Part shown: one piece after another, positions 46,501 through 54,507 of the stretch
Numbering within the stretch: the stretch's first letter is position 1
Layout of the letters: every line of letters begins with the position of its first letter
Source of the DNA: Bacteroidota bacterium
GTDB taxonomy: Bacteria > Bacteroidota > Bacteroidia > Sphingobacteriales > Sphingobacteriaceae
DNA: 64,000 bases
Direction of reading: 5' to 3'
Assembly: GCA_023427985.1 (NCBI GenBank)
Contig: JAEYZM010000026.1
Coordinates: 62,001 to 126,000 of the forward strand
The notes under the pieces: model-generated
Told to the model about the DNA's origin: nothing
Databases searched by the model: none
Seen by the model: the letters and a program-made list of their open reading frames with translations, nothing else
Program-made: the position numbers and the translations under genes

Positions 46501-47257
46501 AGGTCAAAGAGTAAACATATTCTTTGGTGAAGCTTCTTCATACCCTGAGGAAAATGGTGCAGATATGAAATGGAATCCGACATCTAATACTGATTTCTTC
46601 AAACGTGGAGGTAGACATTTCGTTTATGTTACGAGAAGAAAATACGACGGTTGCCAACAAATTTGGAACTTATTAACCGTTAATGGTACTAATATTGATA
46701 ATCCGCCAAATTCAGCAAAGAGACAGGTTACACAAATGGTAGATTGGGTAAACGTACCAGTATTGGCAACAGGCGCTGAACTCTTAGCTACCGAAACCCG
46801 AGTTAAATTACGAGTTGCTAAGAATTACGGCACATTGATTACTACTAACAGCAGCAATGGTGTTCCATTCTTTAAGTTTAATAGTAGAAACGTATTGTCA
46901 AATGCGGACAATGATCTTGGAAAGAGCAAACAAGCAGCATTGGATTTAATCAATGTTGTGCCTAATCCATACTATGCATTTTCTGCATACGAACAGGATA
47001 GAAATGACAATAGAGTTAGATTTACTAATTTACCTGCAGAAGCACAGATTACTATTTACACTACTAGTGGTATCTTAGTTCGAAGATTATCTAAATCTGA
47101 TGAAGCCACACCATTTATTGAGTGGGACTTAAGAAATGCTAATAGAATTCCTATTGCGACTGGTGTATATATAATTCATGTGAATTGTCCAGGAATTGGT
47201 GAAAAGTCATTGAAATGGATGGCAGTAATGAGACCAATTGACTTTACAAACTTCTAA
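43505..47257 (+). CDS. Giant exported protein with T9SS-like C-terminal domain
   Basis: The 1250-residue protein has a signal peptide (cleavage near ANA, residue 30) and no enzyme signature I can name. Early segments include NNVRARLMNGGDMWWDI and a calcium-loop-like DANGDGLYSPANGDY. The end has VPNPYYAFSAYE, RVRFTNLPAEAQITIYTTSG and ATGVYIIHVNCPG, a FlgD/sorting-domain-like beta-sandwich. It closes with a further 20 or so residues (MAVMRPIDFTNF) beyond the usual sorting-domain end. It sits between a TonB receptor and a PorV-family protein. ATG at 43505 is used; a TTG six bases earlier is less likely. I infer a surface or secreted structural or binding protein. Confidence 0.75.
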   Translation: MKINTNIKKLSILLGVTSFLAMGLSDANAHIWKGPGGIAPKPTKPVMRVAAGCDPPTSQIDLDINNVRARLMNGGDMWWDIFGSGNARYEVPKVEAGGRSVNSSFASGLWFGGVDEGGQLKTAGQTYRQTGIDFWAGPLDTVTAEINAEDCDIWDKHFSVTRDQINKAINGDIDEAIQNWPGNGDMSKGQAQFLAPYFDANGDGLYSPANGDYPTLDPAELGAKPDQMIWWVYNDKGGTHTAYPGGEPIGLEIHALAFAFKSAAEINSMTFYKYRVFNRASSPLIDTYFGVFTDSDLGNPQDDYVGCNMAIVDPDGPSGPLLPKPRSFGYTYNGDPTDEDGVSLGYGPGPPVFGIDYFRGPKDSSGNELPMTTFMFFTNAAVPGENSDPRNATELYRYLRGLWADGRILAYGEPTGRAAPGQGDPCLYAFPGNTDPNGRANWVETATPGDRRMVQSSGPFVLAAGAVNEVIIGAVWSRAANASDNLASIPTAIIADDKAQILFDNNFRLANGPDPVQLIAVPDNKKITLMINDFEKAERYDVNELDDQDLILHNYKFQGYKIFQLRDNTVDAAQINDPSKAVEIFQVDIRDGISKIINRAFDPTVDNINATVMVEGDDKGLKHYFELTNDVFTTSSDPSLVNGKTYYFLCVPYAYSATSNFTRYLPSRTATTVVSVTPNRQVINGLVNGKYTSHLPVTKFDGRGNGGSFLNLTPASEAAILATNGAAPVEYEIGFGPVEVRVVDPSKIKNNKRNYRLEFSADLRTYTLYDDDTNEELMKSDTTYSPTNTLTENEQLAERRVYETNTNGTKRLVSRESLGFFIRAQNTYPAVTSLSAQLNYNNNFLGAQLVYADPTKAWLSGIPGSRENTTPLVSGWIQEDSKADSFEVFSNILGGTWTPYRFARTNTNDNTSRTTPLLDAGSKTPSNSPIDSLGGYEIVYTSDTTKWSECVVIETGLPNNAFGEPPTVGNQRRFNVRKSDIGYGIGKGKFPGYAINVETGQRVNIFFGEASSYPEENGADMKWNPTSNTDFFKRGGRHFVYVTRRKYDGCQQIWNLLTVNGTNIDNPPNSAKRQVTQMVDWVNVPVLATGAELLATETRVKLRVAKNYGTLITTNSSNGVPFFKFNSRNVLSNADNDLGKSKQAALDLINVVPNPYYAFSAYEQDRNDNRVRFTNLPAEAQITIYTTSGILVRRLSKSDEATPFIEWDLRNANRIPIATGVYIIHVNCPGIGEKSLKWMAVMRPIDFTNF

Positions 47258-47282
47258 TGGTAGAACTATAAAAAATTAGTAT

Positions 47283-48335
47283 ATGAAAAAATTCTATAGA
47301 ATAGCATATATATCAGTTCTTGGAGCGTTATTACCTGCTGCTTTGATAGCAGGTAATGGCGAAAGAGCTGGTACTGGTGGAGCAACAGAGCTCCTAATAA
47401 ATCCTTGGGCTAGAAGTAGCGGATTTGCGGGAATGAACAGCTCTTATGTTAGAGGTGTTGAAGCTATGAACCTTAACGTGGGTGGCTTGGCTTTCACTAA
47501 AAAAACCGAGGTTATATTTACAAGAACTCAATGGCTAAAAGGAACTGATGTGAACATAAATGCATTTGGTCTTGCTCAAAGAGTTGGTGGTAATGGAACT
47601 TTAGGTATCTCGATTACTTCGATGGATTTTGGAGATATTGATGTAACAACAACTGATCGTTCAGATGGAGGATTTGGTAAGTTCTCACCTCAATTAATCA
47701 ATTTTGCTGTTGCATATTCAAAGGATTTCTCCAATAGTATTCATGGGGGGATTTTAGTTAGAGGTATACAACAATCAATGGCAGATTTAAGAGCACAAGG
47801 ATTCTCATTAGATGCTGGTATTCAATATACATCTGGCGATAAAGATCAATTGAAATTTGGTATTGCATTAAGAAATATTGGACCAGATTTGAGAATGAGT
47901 GGCGATGGTATGATTGCTTCGTTCAATCAACCAAATGTTCCTTATGCAATTGAAGGTTATAGAAAATCTCAAGCTTATCAATTACCTTCTTTATTGAACA
48001 TGGGATTGTCATATGATTTTTATTTAGGTAAAGATGATATGCATCGACTAACTGCTTTGGGTAACTTCACTTCTAATTCATTTTCAAACGACCAAATTGG
48101 TGGTGGAATTGAATATGGATTCAAGAAGATGTTAATGTTAAGAGCTGGTTATTTTAATGAAGAAAATATTGGCAATAAAGATTTAACACCAACTGTTTAT
48201 ACTGGTTTTGCTTGTGGTGCTACATTTGAAGTACCATTGGGTTCAAAAGGTTCTACATTTGGTATTGATTATTCATATGCACCTTCTCGTGTGTTCGATG
48301 GAACTCATAGCTTCGGTGCGAGAATAACTTTATAA
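47283..48335 (+). CDS. PorV/PorQ-family outer-membrane protein
   Basis: The 350-residue protein has a signal peptide (to about residue 22) and the PorV/PorQ entry motif TELLINPWARSSGFAGMNSSYVRGVEAMNLNVGGLA split over residues 34-69, followed by beta-strands typical of UPF0164/PorV-like barrels and an ITL end. PorV-family proteins carry T9SS cargo or act in the attachment complex. This copy is separate from the canonical porV at 2899-4125 and follows the giant exported protein by 25 bases, so it may serve that cargo. Confidence 0.82.
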   Translation: MKKFYRIAYISVLGALLPAALIAGNGERAGTGGATELLINPWARSSGFAGMNSSYVRGVEAMNLNVGGLAFTKKTEVIFTRTQWLKGTDVNINAFGLAQRVGGNGTLGISITSMDFGDIDVTTTDRSDGGFGKFSPQLINFAVAYSKDFSNSIHGGILVRGIQQSMADLRAQGFSLDAGIQYTSGDKDQLKFGIALRNIGPDLRMSGDGMIASFNQPNVPYAIEGYRKSQAYQLPSLLNMGLSYDFYLGKDDMHRLTALGNFTSNSFSNDQIGGGIEYGFKKMLMLRAGYFNEENIGNKDLTPTVYTGFACGATFEVPLGSKGSTFGIDYSYAPSRVFDGTHSFGARITL

Positions 48336-48351
48336 AAAATATTAATATTTT

Positions 48352-48359
48352 TATATTTG
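48352..48359 (+). promoter_or_regulatory. -7 box TATATTTG upstream of greA
   Basis: Exact TAnnTTTG match. A hairpin terminator follows from 48365, so a transcript from here would start just before or within that stem; an alternative is that the box is not used. Confidence 0.3.
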
Positions 48360-48364
48360 CTTAC

Positions 48365-48402
48365 AAAGAAGGCTGCACAAAATGCAGTCTTCTTTGCTTT
48401 TT
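48365..48402 (+). terminator. Rho-independent terminator after the PorV-like gene
   Basis: AAAGAAGGCTGCA and TGCAGTCTTCTTT form a 13-bp stem with one G-T mismatch, a five-base loop and GCTTTTT after it. It separates the surface module from greA. Confidence 0.82.
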
Positions 48403-48419
48403 AAACAGAACGATCGATT

Positions 48420-48893
48420 ATGGCAGAGATTACATATTTTACACAAGAAGGTCTAGATAAATTAAAGGAAGAACTAGTGCAATTGAAAACAGTTGAGAGA
48501 GCAAAGATCTCACAACAAATTGCAGAAGCAAGAGATAAAGGAGATTTGTCTGAAAATGCAGAGTACGATGCGGCTAAGGAAGCTCAAGGACTGCTTGAAT
48601 TGAAAATTGCAAAATTAGAACAAACATTGGGAAATGCGCGTGTAATTGACGAATCTAAAATCGACAACAGTAAAGTATTGGCTTTGTCAAAAGTGAAAAT
48701 AAAGAATACTAAAAATGGTGCCGAGATGACGTATCAATTAGTGGCAGAGAAAGAAGCAGATTTAAAATCAGGAAAAATATCAATCAAATCGCCAATAGCA
48801 CAAGGACTATTAGGCAAATCCGTTGGAGATAAAGCAAATATTACCGTCCCTAATGGAACAATGGAATTTGAAATCATCGAAATCTCTAGATAA
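48420..48893 (+). CDS. greA: Transcription elongation factor GreA
   Basis: GreA rescues backtracked RNA polymerase by stimulating transcript cleavage. The 157-residue protein has the N-terminal coiled coil (TYFTQEGLDKLKEELVQLK, ARDKGDLSENAEYDAAKE with the catalytic acidic tip) and a C-terminal FKBP-like domain with SPIAQGLLGKSVGD. HIT gene follows with no gap. Confidence 0.97.
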   Translation: MAEITYFTQEGLDKLKEELVQLKTVERAKISQQIAEARDKGDLSENAEYDAAKEAQGLLELKIAKLEQTLGNARVIDESKIDNSKVLALSKVKIKNTKNGAEMTYQLVAEKEADLKSGKISIKSPIAQGLLGKSVGDKANITVPNGTMEFEIIEISR

Positions 48894-49292
48894 ATGTCAA
48901 GCATATTTACGAAAATTATTAATTCCGAAATTCCAGCTTATAAAGTTGCGGAATCGGATGAGTTCCTTGCTTTTTTAGATGTAAAACCGGTAACTAAAGG
49001 ACACATCCTGTGTATACCTAAAGTTGAGGTCGATTATCTTTTTGACATGAATGACAAACATCTATCTGATTTGATTCTATTCTCTAAAAAAGTTGCAATT
49101 GGATTGAAGAAAATTGTTCCATGTAAAAAAGTTGGTATGTCTGTAGTTGGCTTGGAAGTCCCACATGCACATGTGCATTTGATACCTATGAATGAAGTGT
49201 CAGATATGAATTTCGGGAATGAAAGATTGAAATTAAGTGATGAAGAGTTTTCTCAACTTGCATCGGAAATTTCTAGCGCTATTTCTTTATAA
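48894..49292 (+). CDS. HIT-family nucleotide hydrolase/transferase
   Basis: The 132-residue protein has the histidine triad HAHVHLIPM with His91, His93 and His95, and the N-terminal SIFTKIINSEIPAYKVAE typical of the HinT branch, which hydrolyses adenosine phosphoramidates. It starts right after the greA TAA, so it is co-translated. Its 3' end overlaps ruvC by 14 bases on the opposite strand. Confidence 0.92.
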   Translation: MSSIFTKIINSEIPAYKVAESDEFLAFLDVKPVTKGHILCIPKVEVDYLFDMNDKHLSDLILFSKKVAIGLKKIVPCKKVGMSVVGLEVPHAHVHLIPMNEVSDMNFGNERLKLSDEEFSQLASEISSAISL

Positions 49293-49863
49293 TCTTATTC
49301 GGATTCTCGTTTAAATAGGTCGACCACGACTTCGTTTTACTCTTCGATTTAGCTTTATTACTTGTGCTTTTTGTAAGACTTGTATTTGAGTTTTGAATAA
49401 AGTGACATACTGCTGCTGCTAAACCATCAGTTGCATCCAAATGAGTAGGATGGCCTTCAAACTTTAACATGCTCTGCAACATAGATGAAACTTGTTCTTT
49501 TGAAGCATTCCCATTACCAGTAATCGATTGTTTGATTTTTTTAGGGGAATACTCATTAACAGGAATTGATCGATATAATGCCGCCGCAATACATACTCCT
49601 TGTGCTCTTCCTAATTTCAACATTGACTGTACATTCTTTCCGTAAAATGGCGCTTCAATTGCTAAAATATCTGGGTTGTATTTGTCTATCAATTCCAATA
49701 CCGATTCAAATATTTTTTTAAGTTTTAATGGATGGTCATCAAGTTTTGACAAATGAATTACTCCCATCTCAATTAAATCTATTTTTTTAGTACTGCTTTT
49801 GATGATACCAAATCCAGTGATTGATGTACCAGGGTCAACACCTAAAATAATTTGCTCTTTCAC
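49279..49863 (-). CDS. ruvC: Holliday junction resolvase RuvC
   Basis: RuvC nicks Holliday junctions during recombination repair. The 194-residue protein begins KEQIILGVDPGTSITGFGII (catalytic Asp10), with LAIEAPFYGKNVQS and HLDATDGLAAAVCH supplying further acidic residues. A 35-residue Ser/Lys-rich C-terminal tail extends beyond the usual end. The start is GTG at 49863; an ATG one base out of frame is followed at once by TGA. It diverges from the UPF0104 gene. Confidence 0.93.
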   Translation of the reverse strand: MKEQIILGVDPGTSITGFGIIKSSTKKIDLIEMGVIHLSKLDDHPLKLKKIFESVLELIDKYNPDILAIEAPFYGKNVQSMLKLGRAQGVCIAAALYRSIPVNEYSPKKIKQSITGNGNASKEQVSSMLQSMLKFEGHPTHLDATDGLAAAVCHFIQNSNTSLTKSTSNKAKSKSKTKSWSTYLNENPNKIIKK

Positions 49864-49899
49864 ATTCTTTTAATTTAATGATATATTGCAACAGAATTT

Positions 49900-50853
49900 A
49901 TGCAAAGATACAAGAAGCATTTTGTAATCATATTAAAACTCATTCTTCTAATTCTTATTATTAGATATTTAGTTATCGTACTATTTAATCAAAATTCAAT
50001 TCATGATTTTCAAAAACTCTTAAAAATTATAAATCAAAATGGTCTTGATTATAGATTTGCACTTATTATTGTTTTGTTTGGAATGAATCATTTCCTTGAA
50101 GCCATAAAATGGAAATACGCAACCAGAAAGATTCAAAAAATCACATGGAAGAATTCTTTCCATGCGGTGTTTTCTGGAATTGCAATTGGAAGTATCACAC
50201 CAAATCATATCGGCGATTATGGAGGTAAAATATTGAAGTTAGAACCTAACAATAGAGCCAAAGGTGTTGCAGTGAATTTTGTAATTAGTAGTGCTCAACT
50301 TCTTACTACTTTATTTTTTGGATCATTAGCACTTTTTTTCGTAATCGAGACCTATTACCCCAAACTTCCCAATGTGACATTGTTTAAATACATCTTTATT
50401 CCCATATTCTTACTTGCTGCAATTAGCTTGTATTTCTCCATCAAACATTTATCGAAAATAATTCATAGAATCCCAGTACTTAAAAAAATAAGTAATTATG
50501 TCGATGTGTTAGCATATTATAAACCATCTGAATTATTACTAATATTTTTGCTTTCTTGTACTAAGTATCTTGCATTTACTTTTCAGTATATTCTTGCTGT
50601 AAAATATGTAAAACCTGAACTTTCTTCATTTGAAATTGGGGCTAGTTCTGCTTTGATTTTTCTAACACAAACCATTGTGCCAAGTTTTGCCTTCACTGAA
50701 TTGTTTGTAAGAGGTTCTATTGCAGCATATTTTTTTAGTTTTATAAGCAACGATTTACTAATCATCGTACTGGTTACATTTAGTATTTGGATTCTAAATG
50801 TCATAATACCTGCTATAATTGGTTCAGTATTAATTTTAAAATCGAAATTTTAG
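49900..50853 (+). CDS. UPF0104/LPG-synthase-like flippase-type membrane protein
   Basis: The 317-residue protein has about eight hydrophobic segments and the SITPNHIGDYGGKI motif that marks UPF0104 (YbhN/AglD-like) integral membrane proteins related to the membrane half of lysylphosphatidylglycerol synthase. These are thought to move or modify lipid-linked compounds. Its stop overlaps the next GTG start by one base, tying it to the glycosyltransferase and permease that follow. Confidence 0.8.
   Translation: MQRYKKHFVIILKLILLILIIRYLVIVLFNQNSIHDFQKLLKIINQNGLDYRFALIIVLFGMNHFLEAIKWKYATRKIQKITWKNSFHAVFSGIAIGSITPNHIGDYGGKILKLEPNNRAKGVAVNFVISSAQLLTTLFFGSLALFFVIETYYPKLPNVTLFKYIFIPIFLLAAISLYFSIKHLSKIIHRIPVLKKISNYVDVLAYYKPSELLLIFLLSCTKYLAFTFQYILAVKYVKPELSSFEIGASSALIFLTQTIVPSFAFTELFVRGSIAAYFFSFISNDLLIIVLVTFSIWILNVIIPAIIGSVLILKSKF
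49903..49910 (-). promoter_or_regulatory. -7 box TATCTTTG for ruvC, inside the next gene's first codons
   Basis: Minus-strand TATCTTTG is an exact TAnnTTTG match 39 bases before the ruvC GTG. It overlaps codons 2-4 of the divergent UPF0104 gene. No -33 partner is evident. Confidence 0.3.
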
Positions 50854-51986
50854 TGAAAATAGTTGAGCTCATATTTTACTGCATTACTATCTTATATTGT
50901 ATAAATGTATTATATGTAATTCGAGGTTGGTTAAGATGCAATTACTTTCATCCAAACGAAAACTATCGACCTACAACAACAATCACAGTTGTCATACCAG
51001 TTAGAAATGAAGAAAAACATATTGCTAAGCTGTTAGAAGATTTAGAAAAACAAAATTACCCTAAAACACTTTTTGAAATTTGTATAGTAGATGATAATTC
51101 AACGGACGGCACCTCTGAGATTCTGAAGAAAAGCAAACTAGATAATCTAAAAGTAATTCATTTAAACTTAGAATCCGAAATCAATTCGTACAAGAAAAAA
51201 GCAATAGAAGAAGCAATCGTAAATTCAAGTGCAGATTTGATTGTAAATACCGATGGTGACTGTAGAATTCATGAGAATTGGTTGAAGTCGATCGCAGAAT
51301 TTTATGAGAGGAATACTTACAAACTAATTTCCGCCCCCGTAACATTTCACGAAGATCAGCATTGGTATGAGAAACTACAAACCATAGAATTTCAATATCT
51401 AATTGGATTAGGGGCAGCTACAATTACTAATAAAATTCCTACAACTTGCAATGGAGCAAACTTGATTTATGAAAGAAAGGTTTTTAATGAAGTGAAGGGT
51501 TTTGAGAATATTGACGAGGTAGCATCCGGCGATGATGAGCTATTGATGCATCGCATTAACAAATACTATCCGAATTCAATTGGCTTTTTAAAATCTAGAG
51601 ATGCAATTGTAAAAACATATGCTAAATCAAGTTTATCAGAATTTATTGAACAAAGAATTCGGTGGGCATCAATCAGTGTGATACATACTTCTTTTGTAAC
51701 AACTTATTTTTTAGGGATGGCCTTTCTATTAAATTTAAGTTATGTCATTTCATTGATTACATTGTTGTTTAGCAATGCACTTCAAGAATATTTATTAATT
51801 TCTTTTTTGATTAAATTGGTAATTGATGGCAGCTTTATTTACTTAACATTGAACTTTTTTCAAAATAGGAAACACATTGCATATCTTCTATTGGTAAATC
51901 TTTTTTATATTATCTATGTAGTACTTATTGGAATTATAATTAATTTCCAGAAAAAATATACCTGGAAAGGTAGAAGTGTTAAATAA
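50853..51986 (+). CDS. Processive-type family 2 glycosyltransferase
   Basis: The 377-residue enzyme has one N-terminal membrane helix, a GT-A domain with ITVVIPVRNEEKHIAKLLED, VDDNSTDGT, the NTDGDC DxD-like site and QRIRWAS, the QxxRW motif of processive or membrane GT2 enzymes, then two to three C-terminal helices. GTG at 50853 overlapping the previous stop is preferred; the longer frame starts with TTG 67 bases inside the upstream gene. It likely builds a lipid-linked or exported glycan, perhaps moved by the UPF0104 partner. Confidence 0.83.
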   Translation: MKIVELIFYCITILYCINVLYVIRGWLRCNYFHPNENYRPTTTITVVIPVRNEEKHIAKLLEDLEKQNYPKTLFEICIVDDNSTDGTSEILKKSKLDNLKVIHLNLESEINSYKKKAIEEAIVNSSADLIVNTDGDCRIHENWLKSIAEFYERNTYKLISAPVTFHEDQHWYEKLQTIEFQYLIGLGAATITNKIPTTCNGANLIYERKVFNEVKGFENIDEVASGDDELLMHRINKYYPNSIGFLKSRDAIVKTYAKSSLSEFIEQRIRWASISVIHTSFVTTYFLGMAFLLNLSYVISLITLLFSNALQEYLLISFLIKLVIDGSFIYLTLNFFQNRKHIAYLLLVNLFYIIYVVLIGIIINFQKKYTWKGRSVK

Positions 51987-53077
51987 TGCAAACGAATCAA
52001 CTAGAGAATCGAATTCTGAAGAGTTTTTTATCGAATAAGTTAGCGGTATTTGGTCTTGCACTAATTTCAATTTTTGTATTCTTGGGCATTTTTGCTTATT
52101 TCATCATTCCCGATAATTCTCATAATTCAAATGATATGCATTTAGAATTGAGTGCAATGCCACCAGGAAGCAAGGCTACATTTATTAAATTGAATGAACA
52201 AGAATCCAAGCAATCAATAATAGATGTTTTCTTGAATGGCAGAAATGATAATGTAGAGCACTTCCCGATAGATTCAATCGAGTTTTTTCAAGATATTGTA
52301 GTGTATAAAAAATATGGAGAATCAATATGGGATACTTTGAAATACTCACAAGTTGGTATTATAAATAATGACTCTTTAGAATTTAAATCAAAATTTATTA
52401 TTGAAGAAAAATATATTCTTGGTACAGACAGATATGGTAGAGATTTGTTAAGTAGAACAATATTAGGTTCTAGAATATCAATTGCAGTAGGTCTTGTGTC
52501 TGTAATACTATCTATGATTATTGGAGTATTCCTAGGCGCTATAGCGGGCTATTACGGTGGTAGATTAGATGCTATTATTTCATGGCTAATCAATGTAATA
52601 TGGTCATTGCCAACAATGTTGTTGGTTATTGCCATTTCATTCGCATTAGGGAAGGGCTTTTGGCAAGTTTTCATTGCCATAGGATTAAGTATGTGGGTAG
52701 AAGTTGCTAGACTTGTGCGTGGTCAGGTAATGAGTTTGAAAAAAATGGAATACGTAGAAGCTGCAAAAGCGTTAGGATATCCTGAATTTCGAATTATTTT
52801 CAAACATATTTTACCTAATATGCTTGGCCCATTATTGGTCATCGCCTCTGCTAATTTCGCCTCTGCCATACTATTGGAAGCAGGATTAAGTTTTCTTGGA
52901 TTTGGAGCTCAGCCCCCAGTTCCAACTTGGGGTGGTATGGTTAAGGAACATTATGGATATATTATCATGGATGCAGCATTTTTAGCTATAATTCCAGGAC
53001 TTGCAATCATGATAATAGTTTATGCCTTTAATGTGTTCTCTTCAGGATTAAGAGATGCATTTGATGTTAAGGAATAA
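51986..53077 (+). CDS. OppC/DppC-type ABC transporter permease, solitary
   Basis: The 363-residue protein has an OppC-type N-terminal helix (LSNKLAVFGLALISIFVFLG), an unusually long periplasmic segment (about 50-140, with DNVEHFPIDSIEFFQDIV), the LGTDRYGRDLLSRTILGSRISI entry and the EAAKALGYPEFRIIFKHILPN coupling motif. Permeases of this type import peptides or nickel, but no OppA, OppB or ATPase gene is beside it. It starts on the last base of the glycosyltransferase stop (TAATG). The 3' end overlaps the convergent polymerase gene by 58 bases. Confidence 0.88.
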   Translation: MQTNQLENRILKSFLSNKLAVFGLALISIFVFLGIFAYFIIPDNSHNSNDMHLELSAMPPGSKATFIKLNEQESKQSIIDVFLNGRNDNVEHFPIDSIEFFQDIVVYKKYGESIWDTLKYSQVGIINNDSLEFKSKFIIEEKYILGTDRYGRDLLSRTILGSRISIAVGLVSVILSMIIGVFLGAIAGYYGGRLDAIISWLINVIWSLPTMLLVIAISFALGKGFWQVFIAIGLSMWVEVARLVRGQVMSLKKMEYVEAAKALGYPEFRIIFKHILPNMLGPLLVIASANFASAILLEAGLSFLGFGAQPPVPTWGGMVKEHYGYIIMDAAFLAIIPGLAIMIIVYAFNVFSSGLRDAFDVKE

Positions 53078-54507
53078 TTTGATTTTCTAGTCTGATTGTC
53101 GAAATAAATAATACACGCAAGTACCACTAAAAATATTCCTCCATTTTTATCTACTTCAACCATATCTCCTAAAGCAAGATGTACTAAGAATATTACCAAT
53201 GTAGCAAAACAAGCAGTCATTAATACTCTTATAAATTTATCCCTTGTTCTATTATATATTGTATGAGTTTTTACAATTGCAATTAAATAGATTAAACTGA
53301 AAATTATAAATCCAAATACACCTTGGTCGCAAAACACTAATAAAAAATAATTATGTGTACTCGAACGTTCAGGGTTGTCACTTACATAAGTGATGAATGC
53401 TGGATTCGCATATCGTTTATATGTCGGGTAGAATGTGTTGTTCCCTGTACCTAACCAGAAATGATGCTGAATTAAATTGACAGCTGCTACCCATCTGTAA
53501 ATTCTCTCCATGCCAGAAATGTCAGAAAGCTCAACGGTTGCTTCCATATGCTTTCCAAAATCATCTTGATTAAATACAGTTTGTTGGTAATTGGGGGCAT
53601 AATTCATATATCGATTATTGTCCACCAGATAATAACAAAAACCAACAAGTGCAATAAGTGCAACAACAATGGCGTGCTTTAAATATTTTGTTTTAAAGAC
53701 AACTAGCGCTGCAATAGCTGCGAATACAGATAACCATGTAGTTCTCGTATAGGAAGTAACAATTGCAAACAATAAGATTAAAATTGTACCTAGTAAAAAT
53801 AGTCTTATCCAATAATTGTTTTTATACCATCCTAAAGCAGCAACTGAGAAAGGAAGTGCCAATCCTAATGTACATGCATAAATCACATGGTTTACATAAA
53901 ATGGACGGGCAGAAGAGTTAACATCTTCAAATCCAAAACTAGTAAGCGCATGTCTTAATATGGTATACAATACGGTTGCAATTAATGGAATATAAAAACT
54001 CCAAAAAGCTTTTTTGAAATCAGCTTCTTTTTTAAAAATGATTAATGGAATAACAATTAATGCTAAATAGAACCAAAGTTTGGCAAGTAAATATTTTAAA
54101 GATAAAACAGGTTCTATAGATATAAATATATTAAAAACAAACAATAAAACTTGTAAAATCAAAAGTATCACAAGGCTGTTATTCAAATATTCTTTAAGCC
54201 TTAATTTATTATTAAAGAGAAGTATTAAGACTACAGCACTCAAAATCAACATGAACAATTCAGATGGTGTACTTAAAGATAATGATCCAAAATACACATC
54301 AATTGAAATAGGCAATGAGGCCAATAAAAAATAAAAGTAAATGGAATAATTATTTACCGCAATCAGTAATCCCAATACAATTATAGGAATTGCAATCGCA
54401 TATGGAATATCACGCATTAGCCCATAAATTACTAATGCTATAAATCCAATTATAACTCCAAAAAATACAAATAGATTTTTGCTATTTAAATCAAGAGTAT
54501 CTTTCAA
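53020..54507 (-). CDS. O-antigen ligase/polymerase-like membrane protein
   Basis: The 495-residue protein has about eleven to twelve hydrophobic segments and a large loop (about 285-370) with GTGNNTFYPTYKRYA and SSTHNYFLLVFCDQG, where the paired Arg and His typical of WaaL/Wzy-type enzymes can sit. It would polymerise or ligate polysaccharide units in the inner membrane. The start is TTG at 54507, since no early ATG exists; it overlaps wzz by 17 bases. It ends the minus-strand polysaccharide operon. Confidence 0.8.
   Translation of the reverse strand: MKDTLDLNSKNLFVFFGVIIGFIALVIYGLMRDIPYAIAIPIIVLGLLIAVNNYSIYFYFLLASLPISIDVYFGSLSLSTPSELFMLILSAVVLILLFNNKLRLKEYLNNSLVILLILQVLLFVFNIFISIEPVLSLKYLLAKLWFYLALIVIPLIIFKKEADFKKAFWSFYIPLIATVLYTILRHALTSFGFEDVNSSARPFYVNHVIYACTLGLALPFSVAALGWYKNNYWIRLFLLGTILILLFAIVTSYTRTTWLSVFAAIAALVVFKTKYLKHAIVVALIALVGFCYYLVDNNRYMNYAPNYQQTVFNQDDFGKHMEATVELSDISGMERIYRWVAAVNLIQHHFWLGTGNNTFYPTYKRYANPAFITYVSDNPERSSTHNYFLLVFCDQGVFGFIIFSLIYLIAIVKTHTIYNRTRDKFIRVLMTACFATLVIFLVHLALGDMVEVDKNGGIFLVVLACIIYFDNQTRKSNYSLTSNASLNPEENTLKA

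Noticed and set aside
39754..48335. A SusC/SusD polysaccharide utilisation locus
   Set aside because: No SusD-like lipoprotein and no glycoside hydrolases are present; the partners are a giant exported protein and a PorV-family barrel.
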